Below, piece by piece: positions 1-11,765 of a stretch of DNA of 64,000 bases. A program made the position numbers and the translations under genes. The notes beneath the pieces are model-generated. The model was not told where the DNA came from, searched no databases, and worked only from the letters and a program-made list of their open reading frames with translations. How positions within the stretch are numbered: the stretch's first letter is position 1; every line of letters begins with the position of its first letter. Location of the stretch: contig OX637799.1 of assembly GCA_951802425.1 (NCBI GenBank), positions 496,001 through 560,000 of the forward strand, in the 5' to 3' direction. This DNA is from Clavaria fumosa. Its lineage: Eukaryota; Basidiomycota; Agaricomycetes; Agaricales; Clavariaceae.

Positions 1-93
1 AATACAGAGGTATCAATTCTTAGTCTGGAACCACCCTTCCTCTACATTTGACTTGGTTGGTAATACCAATTCACTTTGAAAGGGGTGTGACAA

Positions 94-143
94 GTCACTA
101 TGTGACCAGCGTTGAAGTACTTCAACGCAGGTCACATAGTGAC
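94..143. repeat. Palindrome with GAAGTACTTC core (left copy)
   Basis: A 50-bp near-perfect palindrome. The arms GTCACTATGTGAC / GTCACATAGTGAC surround a perfect 20-bp inner palindrome centred on GAAGTACTTC. A related palindrome with the same core and the same adjoining CAACGC lies at 3623-3697, on the other side of the first gene. Its role is unknown: it could be the end of a transposon or a dispersed hairpin repeat. Confidence 0.7.
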
Positions 144-275
144 ATGTAACGCTGACAGCACGTGACTTCGAAATACTTCTTGCGTCTTTGAAGCAATCAA
201 CATCACGTGTTGGAATCATTGTTCTCTTACTTCTACCTACATCCTGCATATTGCCTCCTCACAATCCTCAAGTAA

Positions 276-2220
276 ATGACCAAGTGGACAACCCCTGCTT
301 ATGTCGAGCTTCTCAAAGGCAGCCTGGAAGCATATGGGAAGGCAGACACCAAGGAACGTGCTAGTATTGTCAAGGAGATCAAGAGACAAATCCAAGACCT
401 GGCTGAAGCTACGCAGGAACATCCCCCTGATGGCTTAAACCAGGTAAAGCAGAACTTCACACATCTGATTCACTTATGATTTGATGCTTTCCTTCTGCAG
501 AAAATTCGCAACTGGCTGCATAACCATCGCAGGGTTGGGGCAGGAATGGATAATGGTTCTGATTCTGAGCCAGGTCAAAGGCCAGGCCTCAATATTTGGA
601 AACGCAAAAGGTGGACCTTCCAGAGTGTTGTTGAGCAGCATGAGAAGGAAAAAATCAATGCCTGCGCAGAAGAGCTCTCAAAGGCTGAGAGAGGCACAAT
701 AGACTTCTTATCCGCATACCGTCAAGCCAGGACTCAAATTTGCCAGGAGTTGTCAACACAGGAATGGCTTGAATATGAAGGCTTGGCTGAGAAGTGGAAT
801 ACAGAGCCTGTACTGTCTAATATTCAAAGAGAGTGAGTGAATCTCTGCATGTTATTCATTTGCAACTTATGTCAGCTGTTTCCTTTACTGTAAGATTGGC
901 TTCATGAAAGTTTATGCATAATGCTTTGGGGTTTTCCCGGTTGGCCAAAGAGCAGATGGGAGTAGATATTTTTATGTTGGCTGGTTGGCAAGATGACAAA
1001 GGGCAGATCAAGAAGGCAAAGTGAGTGTTTTCTATGAGGTGTTCTACATTCCTGACTAATGCATATGTTCTTGAATTTCTCTTAGAGTCCAGATGCCAGG
1101 ACCCTCCACTGCTGGGTTCAAGGATGTGTTTCAACAGACAGGAGATGTTGTTTGGCAAAAATGGGATGAGTATTTAGGGGATATGTGGAACAGTAAGTGT
1201 GCTCTGTACAATTGTGTCTAAGAAGAGCTCTAATCTGAGTTCAGAGGATGCAACAAGGCCACAAAATGATGATTGGGATGCTGTGCTTCTCTCTAAGAGA
1301 ACAGATACAAGCGTCCCATGGGATCTTGCAAAAGACGAGGATGGTTGGCCATTACTACCTCTAGAGTTGGCACTTCCCTTGGCTCAGCTCAAGGAGATCT
1401 TGAGATCATGTTTTACTATTGCATACCGTAAGCTTTTCACATTTCATTATTTCATAAATTGAAAAAATGTTGTATTTTGTAGGCAAGAAAAGTAACAACA
1501 AGAAGGCTGCTGTTCCATGGCTGCAAATATCTGACAACCCAAGTGCCTTTATACAAGCACAATACATTCCTAAAGGAGTACACATCCGTGAGCCCTCAAA
1601 AATGCAATCAGCAGATGTGAGAAGGCTTTGTTCCTTCCTCCACCATCGACAAACTCTAGGTCAAAGGGTCCTTGACTTCAAGAATGTTCTACCCACCCAT
1701 AGGAGAGGGAAGGCCTTAAGGGATGCAGACAAGAGTCATACACAAGATACTGATGATGAAGTGTCAAGGCTGTCTCAAACAGCTAAGCATATCCAACTTG
1801 TCTCTGAAGTGTAAGATCTTTTCTCACCTGAAAATATCATTGACTAATGTGAGTCAGATCCAGTTCAGAGAAACCAGTCAATAACAGTGATAGAGAAGAC
1901 ACTGATGAAGACCATGCTGGTGATGACGAGGACACTACAGATGAAGACAGTGCCAATTATGAAGAGGACACTGATGACGATATTGGTGGACAATCATATG
2001 AGATGGCCAATTTAAATATACTGGAGGAGGTGCAGGAGAGGCAGAGGGATCAATTGCAAGTGGAGAGTGAGGTGGAGAATGATCAGCAGTTTGGCTCACT
2101 GAAGAAGAAAAGAGCCAGAGATGAGAAGGAGCCTCATCTTTCATACCAAACATGAAGCAAGAGGAAAGCATCCATGGAGGCAAAGCAGCGGGTGCTAAGA
2201 CCCAGGGCAAAAAGGTGGTA
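276..2220 (+). pseudogene. Uncharacterised Agaricomycete multi-exon gene, probably decayed
   Basis: I know of no function for this gene. Exon 1 starts at ATG 276 and ends near 443 (GTAAAG donor); exon 2 runs from 501 to about 832 and opens with KIRNW. Further coding blocks are near 911-1019, 1087-1190, 1225-1428, 1483-1811 and 1860-2150, separated by 45-80 bp spacers with GT and AG borders. Motifs include WTFQSVV, QEWLEYEGLAEKWN, a DWDAVLLSKR...PWDLAKDEDGWPLLPLEL block and PWLQISDNPSAF...PKGVHIREPSKM. The C-terminal part is very acidic (Asp/Glu-rich, 1880-2090) and then basic. This block order resembles a high-copy family of Agaricomycete hypothetical proteins. Exons 2/3 and the next junction do not join in one frame with simple GT-AG introns, and a TGA interrupts the last block, so I call it a probable pseudogene. 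Exon ends are approximate. Confidence 0.55.
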
Positions 2221-2759
2221 GTTCTTTTTGACAAATGTATATTTATTGATTTCATAGCCCTACAAGTGTGAATAATGCACATTGTAGATTAAGTTTTCAT
2301 ATCCATGCATTTCAGAAAGGACAATCAAATGGATCAGTATCTTGAGAAATGGCAATCCAATGTCTTTGAATTAGAACATTGTTTAAATCTATGATATAGA
2401 ACTTTACTTTGACAGGTTTTCATTGTTTAAAATCTACCCCTTGTCAAACAAATATCATAGGAAATACAAGAGACATCTCAAGGCATACCTAGTATGTTGG
2501 TTCCTTCATATTATTCTCAAATTGAGTGAATCTATTGAGAGTAACTATCTGGGTAAAGCTGCTGATAACAATGTATTAATATGAGGGGGTGTAAATGAAT
2601 GGGAGTTGATCAATGCTGTAGAAATGAAGACAAGGGTGTTAGCATTTGCAAAGGTGGTTTAAGATATACAAGAAGGGGATACTGATGCAGTATGCTTGCC
2701 CATTTCGTAAGAGGCAATTCATTGTGACTGAAATAATAATGGTGATTGTTTCCATATGC
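2221..2759. other. No gene seen
   Basis: AT-rich sequence downstream of the first gene. I see no coding potential, tRNA or clear repeat here. Confidence 0.5.
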
Positions 2760-4134
2760 AGATTGTTCAATACTTGTAGAGAGGGGATATTTGAAGTTAT
2801 GTAGACTGAAGAATAACCATCCAGGCTAAGCCCTTTGTAAAGGCATCTTAATATCAGGTGGTCCAGATGAGTGGGCGGTTCATTGGGGCTAGAAATAACA
2901 TTATATGATCATTATTGAAATGTTATGATATGCAGGTAGAGCATATTTAACATGGGATTAGGCTTGGAGAATACTAGTCAAGCCCTTCATGAAGAGGTAT
3001 TAATATCAAATAATCAACCTCCAGAGGTGTCTGCTGTGACTGGGAACATAGAAAGAAGGCTATGTTGAGTGAAGTAAAACCATCTGGGAACCCCTTGGGA
3101 AGGGCATATTCAAATGAAGAAATCCAGATGGGTGGTTCATTGGGGTTAGAATAATAATAATAGGGTTGCTCAGGATTCATGATTTTGATCTGCAAGGAAG
3201 GGATATTTGACATGAAATGCAGACCTGAGAATGACCATCTCAGCTGAGCCCTTTGTAAAGGCATATTCATATCAGGTAGTCCAGATGGGTGAGTGGTTTA
3301 TTGAGGTGGTGAAGATGAGATTATAGACAATACCATTGCAGCAAGTTGTTTCATATTTAGGATAGTAGTATAGAACCTGAAATGCAGCTGAATTAACTTC
3401 TGATGATCTACCTCACAAATCATTTTCTGCTGCTGATAAAATAAGAGCAACAGTGCTACTTATACAAGTATATGGAGCTAGCATATACAAGAGTATTGAG
3501 CTTGGATATACAGTCAAGAATGTAGGCTTTGGCTGGGCCTATTTTAAGGGCACCCACAATATCAAGTTATCTGTATTTCTAGATTTAGTTTTTGGGTGAC
3601 CTAAGCAGTTAACCCAGATTTCAGGTGTGACAATGTGTCACAATGTGACAGGCGATGAAGTACTTCAACGCTAGTCACACTGTGACATGTCACACCTAAC
3701 ATTCAATAATGAACAATTTATTGTAGGGTGTCATATTAAATAAGGGGACATTTGATATAGGATGTTGGATGCAGAATAATTGTCTGGGCTAAGCTCTTCT
3801 TGCTCAGGTACATTGGTATTACTACAGTATCTGGTAATTTAGATGAGTGAGCAGTGCATTAGGGCTGGAAAATCATAATATGGGTGCTACCAGATGTAAG
3901 GTAGTGATATTAGACCTGGAATGCAGGTTGAAGAATATTATTCTGAGCCAAGCCCTACTGACCTGGGCCAAGCCTATTTTAAAGGCCCCATGCATATCAA
4001 GTCATCTGAACCTCTAGTTACCAATTTTGGGTGACCTAAGATCTCGGCCCAGCCTATTATGTAATATCTCAGCCGACGCTCGGCTGGGCCTATAAGATGG
4101 CCACCAGTCAAAATGGGCTGGCCCTATAAAATGG
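2760..4134. repeat. Degenerate tandem repeat array
   Basis: A loosely repeated module of a few hundred bases. Phrases such as AGCCCTTTGTAAAGGCAT, TCCAGATG(A/G)GTG, GGTTCATTGGGG and GATATTTGA recur around 2780-2900, 3060-3170 and 3190-3310. The phrase ATATCAAGT(T/C)ATCTG followed by TTTTGGGTGACCTAAG occurs twice, near 3559 and 3990. A second palindrome (3623-3697) lies inside. No coding frame survives. The array stops where element F begins. Confidence 0.55.
3623..3697. repeat. Palindrome with GAAGTACTTC core (right copy)
   Basis: An imperfect 75-bp palindrome starting AGGTGTGACA and ending TGTCACACCT, with ATGAAGTACTTCAACGC in the middle. It shares core and arm style with the palindrome at 94-143. 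The left arm carries a small internal duplication (GTGTCACAATGTGACA). Confidence 0.65.
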
Positions 4135-4137
4135 GGT

Positions 4138-4786
4138 TTGGGTACGCTGAAGGGTGTGAGCGAGGACGTCCGACAACAACAGGATGCATCGGCGCGAGAC
4201 ACGGGTGATGCGGAGATCGAGGAAGTCGACGCCGAGGGCTATCGGTATGCCTGCCTCGGGTTCCTCGAGACGTGCACGCAGCGGGAAGGGCGGATGTTGG
4301 TGGATGGGAAGGTAAGTAGTTTTAATCGAGAGAAAAAGTTCTAACGTAATATTTTGTAGGATAAGGTGTTGGTCTTGCGGGACCCCCTCTGCGAACGCTG
4401 TGCGTTCGCGAGCGTACGGTGCATTGGGGTCGCGGAGACGTCGTGCGACCGGTGCACGTGGCAAAAACAGTCGTGCAATGCGCTGGGCGGCAAGTCGCTC
4501 AAGCGGGGTCGGAAGTGGGCACGAGGGCCCCGTCGCTGGGCCGAGTCAGGTGCGGCGGCCGGTGGTGGTCATACCCCTGGCCCCACAGACCGCGCAGCAA
4601 CAGGAGGCGCGGAGGTGACGGCAGCGGTTCCTGCCCGGTGAAGCGGATGATCTCCGCCTCACCGAGAGCCTGCAGTCAATACAGTCGGCATGCGTGACGC
4701 TCATGCACGGGTTCGCCCAGCTGAACGACGCCTTCAGGGACATGAAGCGGGCGATCAAGGAGCGGGAGTACGACGTGTCGGACTGA
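4138..4786 (+). pseudogene. Antisense accessory gene of element F, Zn2Cys6-like cysteine cluster
   Basis: Encoded opposite to gag-pol, near the element's 3' end. Exon 1 (to 4311) is open with no ATG in frame, so the N-terminus is lost at the element's broken edge. A 48-nt GTAAGT...TTGTAG intron leads to exon 2 at 4360. The second exon carries six cysteines spaced C-X2-C-X6-C-X7-C-X2-C-X6-C (CERCAFASVRC ... CDRCTWQKQSC), the spacing of fungal Zn2Cys6 clusters. A +1 frame change near 4510-4550 and a TGA at 4616 separate it from a C-terminal helical segment (LTESLQSIQ ... MKRAIKERE) ending at TGA 4784-4786. The family usually shows basic residues between the cysteines; here they are few, so zinc and DNA binding are inferences from spacing. 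Element E has a counterpart at 44576-45535. Confidence 0.6.
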
Positions 4787-5185
4787 GTTTCCTTTTTTCT
4801 TTTGTTTTCCTCTCTCCTCCCCTTTGGCCACTGTATATAATTTTGTATGTATATAAAAATTTTTGTGGAAAAAACTTGTCTTGTGCGACGAAAGGTGAAA
4901 ACTGCAAGGAGTGAGATTAAAACAAAGTAAATGGAGAGATGAAGGGTGAAGTGGAAATGAATGATAGTGCGTATGAGAGGTGGAAAGTGGTGTTTCTTTT
5001 GAAATAGTAGTTGAGTTTCGAAGTTTTGTAACAAAGCGGAGCATGCGGAAATGGTGCGGATATTCTGTAGGATGTCTTTAACATTATTATTTTTATATAT
5101 ATTTTTTGTATAGTGTGTTGTATTGGAATGAGGAAAAGGAGCGTAAGTAAGTGAGTAAAAGAAGTAAATTGCGTATGTAGGCCCA
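4787..5185. other. AT-rich spacer between antisense gene and pol of F
   Basis: Convergent 3' region of the antisense gene and of pol. T-rich runs and TATATAA-like stretches could hold polyadenylation signals for both strands. No gene seen. Confidence 0.5.
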
Positions 5186-8100
5186 TTAAACAGGGCGGGG
5201 TTTGTGTGGATAACATCGGTGGAAATCCCGAACGTATTCCGTGGCGTGCTCGAGGTTCTCGGCGGGTTGCCAGGTGCGGTGTTCCGTTGTCCCTTCATAG
5301 CTGACCCATTCCACAAGATATTGAAGTTTCTTGCAGTGGAAATGACTGTCCAGGACGGCCAATATCTCGTGCTCGACTTTGCCATCAACTTCGACTGGGG
5401 GTGGAGGAGGCTGCTGGCGGTGAGGAATTTCGTTCTCGATGTGCAGTTGGAGTAATTTGACCGGGAAGACGTCATGTAATGCCTTCATGGCTAGGGGTAG
5501 TTCAAGTCGGTATGCATGGTCGGAGATTTTCTGTGAAATCGTGAGTGGTCCGACATACTTGGAGTCAAGCTTTTTGGATGGGCGCTTCGTTTTAATGTTA
5601 CATGCATCCAGCCAGACCTTGGAGCCAACGCAGAAATCCGGAGGCGGAATTCGGCAGTGCTCTGTAGCCCAGGCGTATTGATCAATTGCGACGCAGAGCT
5701 GCTCCTTCAGTAGTCGTGAAGGGCAGTGAGGTCGTCTGCATGTTGTCGAGCCGTGTAAGAGCTAACATCGTCAATCCCGATCTCAAACCTGGGGTGGTAC
5801 CCTTTATTCACAAAGAAGGGCATTACTTGGGTTGTGGAGTGCGGAGTGTTGTTGTACGCAAATTCCGCAAGCGGTAAAAGGGGTACCCAGTCGTCCTGTT
5901 GGTAGTTAATGTACAGGCGGATATATTGTTCGAGGATCTGGTTGACGCGTTCAGTCTGTCCGTCAGTCTCAGGGTGGTAGGTGGTCGAGAGGTTCACTTT
6001 GATGTCAAGTAAATGACATAGCGAAGACCAAAATTTGGAGACAAATAATTTCCCTCGGTCGGAAACTATGTTGTGGGGTGCGCCATGTTTGGCGAAGATA
6101 TGCTTTAAGAACAGCGCAGCCAATTCCATGGCACCATCTGTCTTGCGGCATTCTACAAAGATTGCATATTTCGTTAGTCTGTCCACAACAACTAAAATTG
6201 AATTGAAATCGAGAGACTGCGGTAATCCTTCAATGAAGTCCATTGAAATGGAACTCCATGGGCGCTGCGGAATAGGTAAAAACTTCATTAGTCCATACGG
6301 CTTGTGTCGGACTGTCTTCGTCCGCATGCATTCGGTGCATGATCGGACATAGGTTGTAACGAATTGTCGGATTTTGGGCCAAAAGTAGTGCCGGTGGATT
6401 TGCTGAATCGTTTTGCGGATCCCTGGGTGTCCGATGAGCTTATGGTTGTGGTAGGTGCGTAAGATTTCGAGTCGGAGGTTGTCATGGTCAGGAACGTAAA
6501 TCCGCTTGTCATGGAGTAGGAGTTTGTTGTTGGAGAGCGAAAAGGGCTCTTCGTCGGAATTAACTCCCACGTTGTTTTCGAGTCATCGGAGGTGTTCTTG
6601 GGCGTAAGGGTCGTGGGCGAGTGCATTCCGGATTCGGTGGTGCATTGCTGCCAGGTCCATCGTGACTGCCGCAAGGACCTGTCTAGGGTTAAACAAAGGT
6701 TGGAAATTTTGTGGGTTAGCTTGGGCGTAAGCCCTATCTTCCCCTTTAGGGTAAACGTCCGACTGGCAGGTGAGCATGTCAGGCTTAGTTCCAAGGTGAC
6801 CCGGACAGTATTTAATCACGAAGTTGAAGCTGGAGAGAAATTCCGACCAGTGGGCTTGCCGTCGGGAAAGTTGTTTGGAGGTTGTAAAGTACTGCAGATT
6901 GTTATGGTCTGTTACCACCAGTACTGAATGTCGAGCTCCCTCCAAATAGGGCCTCCATTGGTGGAAGGCCTCGTAGATGGCGAGGAGTTCTTTGTTGTAA
7001 ATGTCGTAGTTTAATTCCATGGGGGACATGGATCGTGAGTGAAAGGCTATTGGGTGGAGAAGGTTAGTCGTCTGGTCAATTTGAGAAAGGATTGCCGCTA
7101 TGGCATATTCCGACCCGTCCGTCTCTACGACAGTGGGGTTTTCCGGGTCGTAATGCGCGAGGACCGGAGCGGACATAAATGCCGACTTTAAGCGGTCGAA
7201 TGCCGCTTGGCAATCCATCGTCCAGTCGAAGCGGAGCCCTTTCCGCATGAGGTTATTGAGCGGTCGGGTTATTCTCAAGTAGCCGTGGATGAATCGTCAG
7301 TAGAAATTCACGAAACCTAAGAAGGATTGTGTTTCTTTGACATTAGTAGGCGATGGCCAGGTTAGGATGGCCTCAATTTTCGTAGAGTCCATAGAAATTC
7401 CATTAGGAGAAACAATAAAACCCAAATATTCCATGGAATCGAGGTGGAAACTCAATTTCGTTGGGTTTGCATGAAGTTGATTGTTGCAGAGCTGCTGTAG
7501 AATGCGGCGGACATGACCCTCATGCTCCGTCGTGTTGTTGGAATAAATTAAAATATCATTGAGGTAGATGACCACAAAGGAGTTGACCATGTCGGCAAAG
7601 ATGTCATTCATGAACCGCTGGAACGTTGCCGGAGCATTGGTTAGCCCAAATGGCATCACCAAGTACTCAAAGGCACTGTATCGGGTGCGGAAGGTGGTTT
7701 TCCACTCGTCGCCATCCTTGATGTGGATGTTGTTGTATCTGGCGTGGAGGTCGATTTTTGAGTAGATCCGCACACCCCATAAGCGGTCGAGCATATTGTT
7801 GATTAGCGGGATTGGGTAGCAGTTTTTGATCGTCACCCTGTTTAAACCTCGGTAGTCAACACAAAGACAGAGTGAACCATCCTTCTTTTTTGCAAATACA
7901 ACAGGGGCTCCCGCAGGGGATTCGGAAGGACAGATAAATCCCTTCTGGAGCATGTCGTCAATATAGTTGTGCAAAACCTTTAATTCCAGCTTGGACATGT
8001 TGTACAGCAGACCCCAAGGGGCTTTGGTGTCTGGTTCAAGCTGTATCACATGGTCGTAAGTTCGGTGGGGTGGAAGGGTGCGGGCCTCCTCCTTGGAGAA

Positions 8101-9120
8101 GACGTCGTTGAAGTCCGCATATTGCGGCGGTAGGTTTGCCCTTGCTTCTGGGGGTTCAGAATTGGTTAGTGTGGCATTAGCTCGGAGCGAGTCTTCAGGT
8201 GCAGGGAAAAAGTGATAAACAGCACGGAGAATTATATCCTCGCCCACTAGATGGTTGGCGAAGCGGGCGGGGTCCAAAATTCGAATGTCGATAGGTGTTG
8301 GTTCGGGTAATGGGGCAGCAGAATTTTCCTGTGACCCTGTTCTCTGTAAATTCGTGTTGGGTAAAGTTTTATCAGTAGCAACAATGGTGGGAAAAGGTGG
8401 CAAAGGCTCCTCAGGTAGGTTTCCCCAGTCCCGTGTAGTGGAGTTCAAAGTTCCCAACGTAGTGGAATTGCTATCGGGCATGGTGGGGTTCGACTCCGAT
8501 GGTGGATTTCCAGTGGTCCCCATGGGTAGTCCTCGGCTCAGTGTCGACCAGTCCTTAGGAGCAAGCTCCTTCAGGACCCTGAGTTCATCGGTGGTTGGGT
8601 TGTGAGACCCTGCAGGCCTTGCCACGTCGGTGGCCACGGTGGGCAAGGGCTTCATCATCAGTGGTTGGGTGTCAGATTTGCGGAATTGTATCGAGAGGGT
8701 TGGCCAATCGATGTCCAGGTTGTGTTTCCAAAGCCACGACAGTCCGAGTATGACTTTCGCATCCGAATGGAGTTGGGTAACATAGAAACATTCGGTATGT
8801 GTCGTGCTGTCCTTGAAGCAGAATTGTTGGTCGGTTGCTTGGGTGATCAGTCCTGCGACGGACCCATCAAATAGCCTAAGTTGTATATGGCGGGTTAGTG
8901 TTGAACAGATTTTCAAAGGTGCAAAGTCGGGCGAAATGAAACATTTGGTAGCTCTGCAATCTACAAGCACGGGTACAGGGGTATTGCTAATTTGCGGAAT
9001 AACAATGGAAATCAAAAAGGCAGCGGAAGAAATAGACAACAAAACAGCATATAAGGGGAGTTGGTCCATGGTACAGGTATCAGTATTGGCATTGGTATCT
9101 ACAGCAATATCGCGACTCAA
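5186..9120 (-). pseudogene. Gag-pol remnant of F: protease, RT, RNase H, integrase, chromodomain
   Basis: Read on the minus strand. 9120-7297 holds a protease remnant (LVDCRATKCFIS, where family members have DSGA) and reverse transcriptase (LCVDYRGLNRVT, PFGLTNAPATFQRF, active-site box YLND in place of YLDD). 7278-6583 is RNase H (VVETDGSEYAIAAILS, YNKELLAIYEAF). 6570-5707 is integrase with the H-H-C-C zinc motif (HNHKLIGHPG ... CTECMRTK) and D-D-E residues in SMDFIEG, VSDRGK and DGQTERVNQ. The integrase C-terminus continues in shifted frames (5685-5491), then a chromodomain at about 5420-5215 (EHEILAVLDS, YLVEWVSYEG, TWQPAENL). In-frame stops at about 7280 and 6575 and a frameshift near 5700 break it. 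It would have copied and integrated the element's RNA; this copy cannot. Confidence 0.85.
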
Positions 9121-9143
9121 GAATCTCCCTACATGCCTTGAGA

Positions 9144-10024
9144 CAGTGGTCCCAGTAAGTTTAGTATACTAAAACTTGGTAATAGTACAAATTTATGTTT
9201 AACTTTTGACAGTATATCTGAAGTACACTAGTGTGCTGCACTACCAAATGCCTAGTTGACTCATGTACAACCTTAGTTTACTAAATGCAACCATGACTGA
9301 GTATTGTAGTATATTACTGTACAGCTACAGCTGCCCAATAACAGTCTCAGTTCACTAAATGCAGCTATTACTGACCACTGTATTATATTACTGTACAGCT
9401 ACAGTTGCCCAATAACACTCTCAGTTTACTCAATGCAGCTATTACTGAGCATCTGTACAAGTGAATTTAATTAACTTAAGTCAGCAATTACTGATATAAA
9501 TGTAGTGAACTTTTACACTGTAATTTCTGCACACTATACACAACTTGAGTCTACTATTTGTGATGTAGATAGTTAATGGTGCAGTAGTTACAAGCAGGTT
9601 TAATGATCTTGGTTGTAATACTTGTGAATTAAATCATTAATTTGAGCACAGCACTTGTAATTATGATAATGTAAACATGGTAATGTACTGCTGCAGCTTC
9701 AGCAAGTTAATTCAATTACATAATGTTTTAATTTGAGGCCATATTTTGATGTTTATATAAGCTGAATTTCAACATAGAGGCATTTGATAAATATTTGTCT
9801 GTATTTGAGCTTATTTATTCCATATCAACAAAAACACAGTCATTGAGTCTAGTTAACTATTTGATAGCAACTACTGCACCAAGTTCATTATGCTCAAACA
9901 TATTCCTGGAGAAATTGCTGTGGCTCACAATAACTAAATTTGATGTCAGCAATTACTGGCAAAAGTTAAACATAATTATGTACTTTTGCAGGGGTTTAGT
10001 GTATTTTCTTAACTGGGACTATTG
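9144..10024. mobile_element. 881-bp non-autonomous TIR element inserted in F
   Basis: An AT-rich block interrupts the gag/protease junction of F. Its ends form short imperfect terminal inverted repeats: CAGTGGTCCCAGTAAG on the left and, reverse-complemented, CAATAGTCCCAGTTAAG on the right. It is flanked by the direct repeat CTTGAGA (9137-9143 and 10025-10031). CAGTG fits the hAT terminal consensus YARNG, but hATs usually make 8-bp duplications and only 7 match, so the superfamily is tentative. A tandem duplication of about 95 bp (AGCTACAG(C/T)TGCCCAATAACA...) lies near 9320-9450. No coding sequence. Confidence 0.65.
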
Positions 10025-10031
10025 CTTGAGA

Positions 10032-11748
10032 TGCTGGAGCGTTTCCTGACTTGTCGCTGGCCGAGGGCTCAGCTGTGGTTGTGGTAAACGTGAGGGTGGT
10101 GCGGGCAGCGGATTTGCGGTTAGCGGGGATCAACAGGCACGTATTCGAGAAATGCCCTTGACCCGCGCAATATAAGCAAAGTCCTGCAGCCCGGCAGCAG
10201 TCTTTCTCCTTGACGGAGAGTGGTCCGCGAGGAGCGGATTTCTCTGTCTTACCCTCCTTCGGCTTCATTACAGGGGTCAAGGCGGGTTTGGCCAGAGCGG
10301 ATGTCGTGACAGGGGTGGTTACTGGAGTGGGCGCAGGGCGGTTCGAGGATTGATTGTTGGTGGGTTTCGCATTGCGGTCTTTCGTCTGGTTTGATGAATT
10401 TCCACGTGATGAGTTGCCGGGTCGCTTCCCATATTGGACGGATGTCGGAAAGCGGCCTCGTTCTTCCTCACATTGCCAGTACTGCTCGTTGAAGGCCAAA
10501 GCTTGTTGACAGAGTCCGGTGAACTCCTGCTCTCAACTCGTGTATTGGAACTGGTCCTTGATGTGGTCAGCGAGCGCGGCATCATTGTATCCGGTGTAGG
10601 GTGCATGCGAATTGAAGGCGACGATGTATTCCGTGACGTGGGAATTGTCAGGCATCTTCAAATTATGCAGCGCACTCTTCGAAGTCATGTGTAGGTGAGG
10701 GTTTCTGAATACCAGGAATAATTCCACAGTGAAAATGTCCCAGTTGTCCAACATCGTGGGGGGCGGTTGTTGGACGAGGTATGGCATCCACCAGGTCTTT
10801 GCTTGGTCTCGGAGGTACGACGTGGCGAATAAGACGCAATCCTGATCAGTAGCGAATTTCCACGGCTTCCCCAGAAACCACGTAACGCACTGCAAGATGA
10901 ACATTGTTAGCCATGCCGGGTCCTTACCTCGGGCTCCTTGAGTTTGGGGCCGTCGTCTCCAGATGCCAGGTAGTAGATGTAGTATGGCGGACCAGCAGGC
11001 AGATTTCCAATGGGTACCGCGGGGGGTACCGCCGGTGGAATTCCTTGCGGAATCCCTGGAATCTCGAAAGGTCGTGGCGGCAACTGTGGCAGAAGACTCG
11101 GGGTTGGCGGCAGCGGACGTCGTGATCCTCATGCTGAGGATGGTGGGTTGACACCGGGTATCGGGAAAGGGAGTGCTGGTAGCACTCCAGAGTAGTTAGT
11201 TGTGAGTGGGGATAGTGGGGGTAGTACCGGTGTAAGTGTATATCTTGACCCAAGAGCAGGGACTGAGGGTTGAGGTAGCAGAGTAGGGCTTGGAGGCATC
11301 GTGGGTGGAGCGGGAGGATATGGGGGTACTGGGGCCAAGGGGTTGGAGCTCCCCAAGGAAGCCAAACCTGGTCCTAGCATCCTCCCTAACGAAGCGGACG
11401 CAGAGGCTGGGGTCTGGGGACCCGAAGGGCCTTGCGAGGTTGTTGGTCGGGTGTGTATGGATGGCGAGGGGGCCTGGGGCAGCACTGTTTCGTCCTGATG
11501 GGACCTCAAGCGCATCCTCGGTGGGTTGGGTTGGGGCGTCTGTGGCACAGCATATGACATACTGTCAAGAGTAGGTCAATTCCACCAAAATACAAGTGTA
11601 AATGACAGTGAGGGGGGCGTGGTGGTAATTCCAATGGTGAAAGGGAATTCCGCATGTGAGCCATGTCAATGGGGAGAGGCGCGGGTACAACAGGAGAAGG
11701 TGGGAGGTAGCGGGACGACACAAGGAGGGGTTTTGACCCGGGGACCAC
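10032..11748 (-). pseudogene. Gag remnant of element F
   Basis: Minus-strand gag in at least three frames. The first part (about 11748-11129) is rich in Pro, Ser and Thr. The middle (11132-10533) is capsid-like, with VTWFLGKPWKF, FATSYLRDQAKTWW and NWDIFTVEL typical of the retrotransposon gag domain. The last (10499-10032) ends with a CCHC zinc knuckle, CLYCAGQGHFSNTC (C-X2-C-X4-H-X4-C). Frame breaks near 11130 and 10530 show decay. The protease frame resumes beyond the 881-bp insertion. Confidence 0.75.
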
Positions 11749-11765
11749 ACCAGAAGGTGGCTGCT

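Noticed and set aside
856..1158. Minus-strand 100-codon frame in the first gene
   Set aside because: It covers exon and intron alike and has no recognisable domain; a shadow frame.
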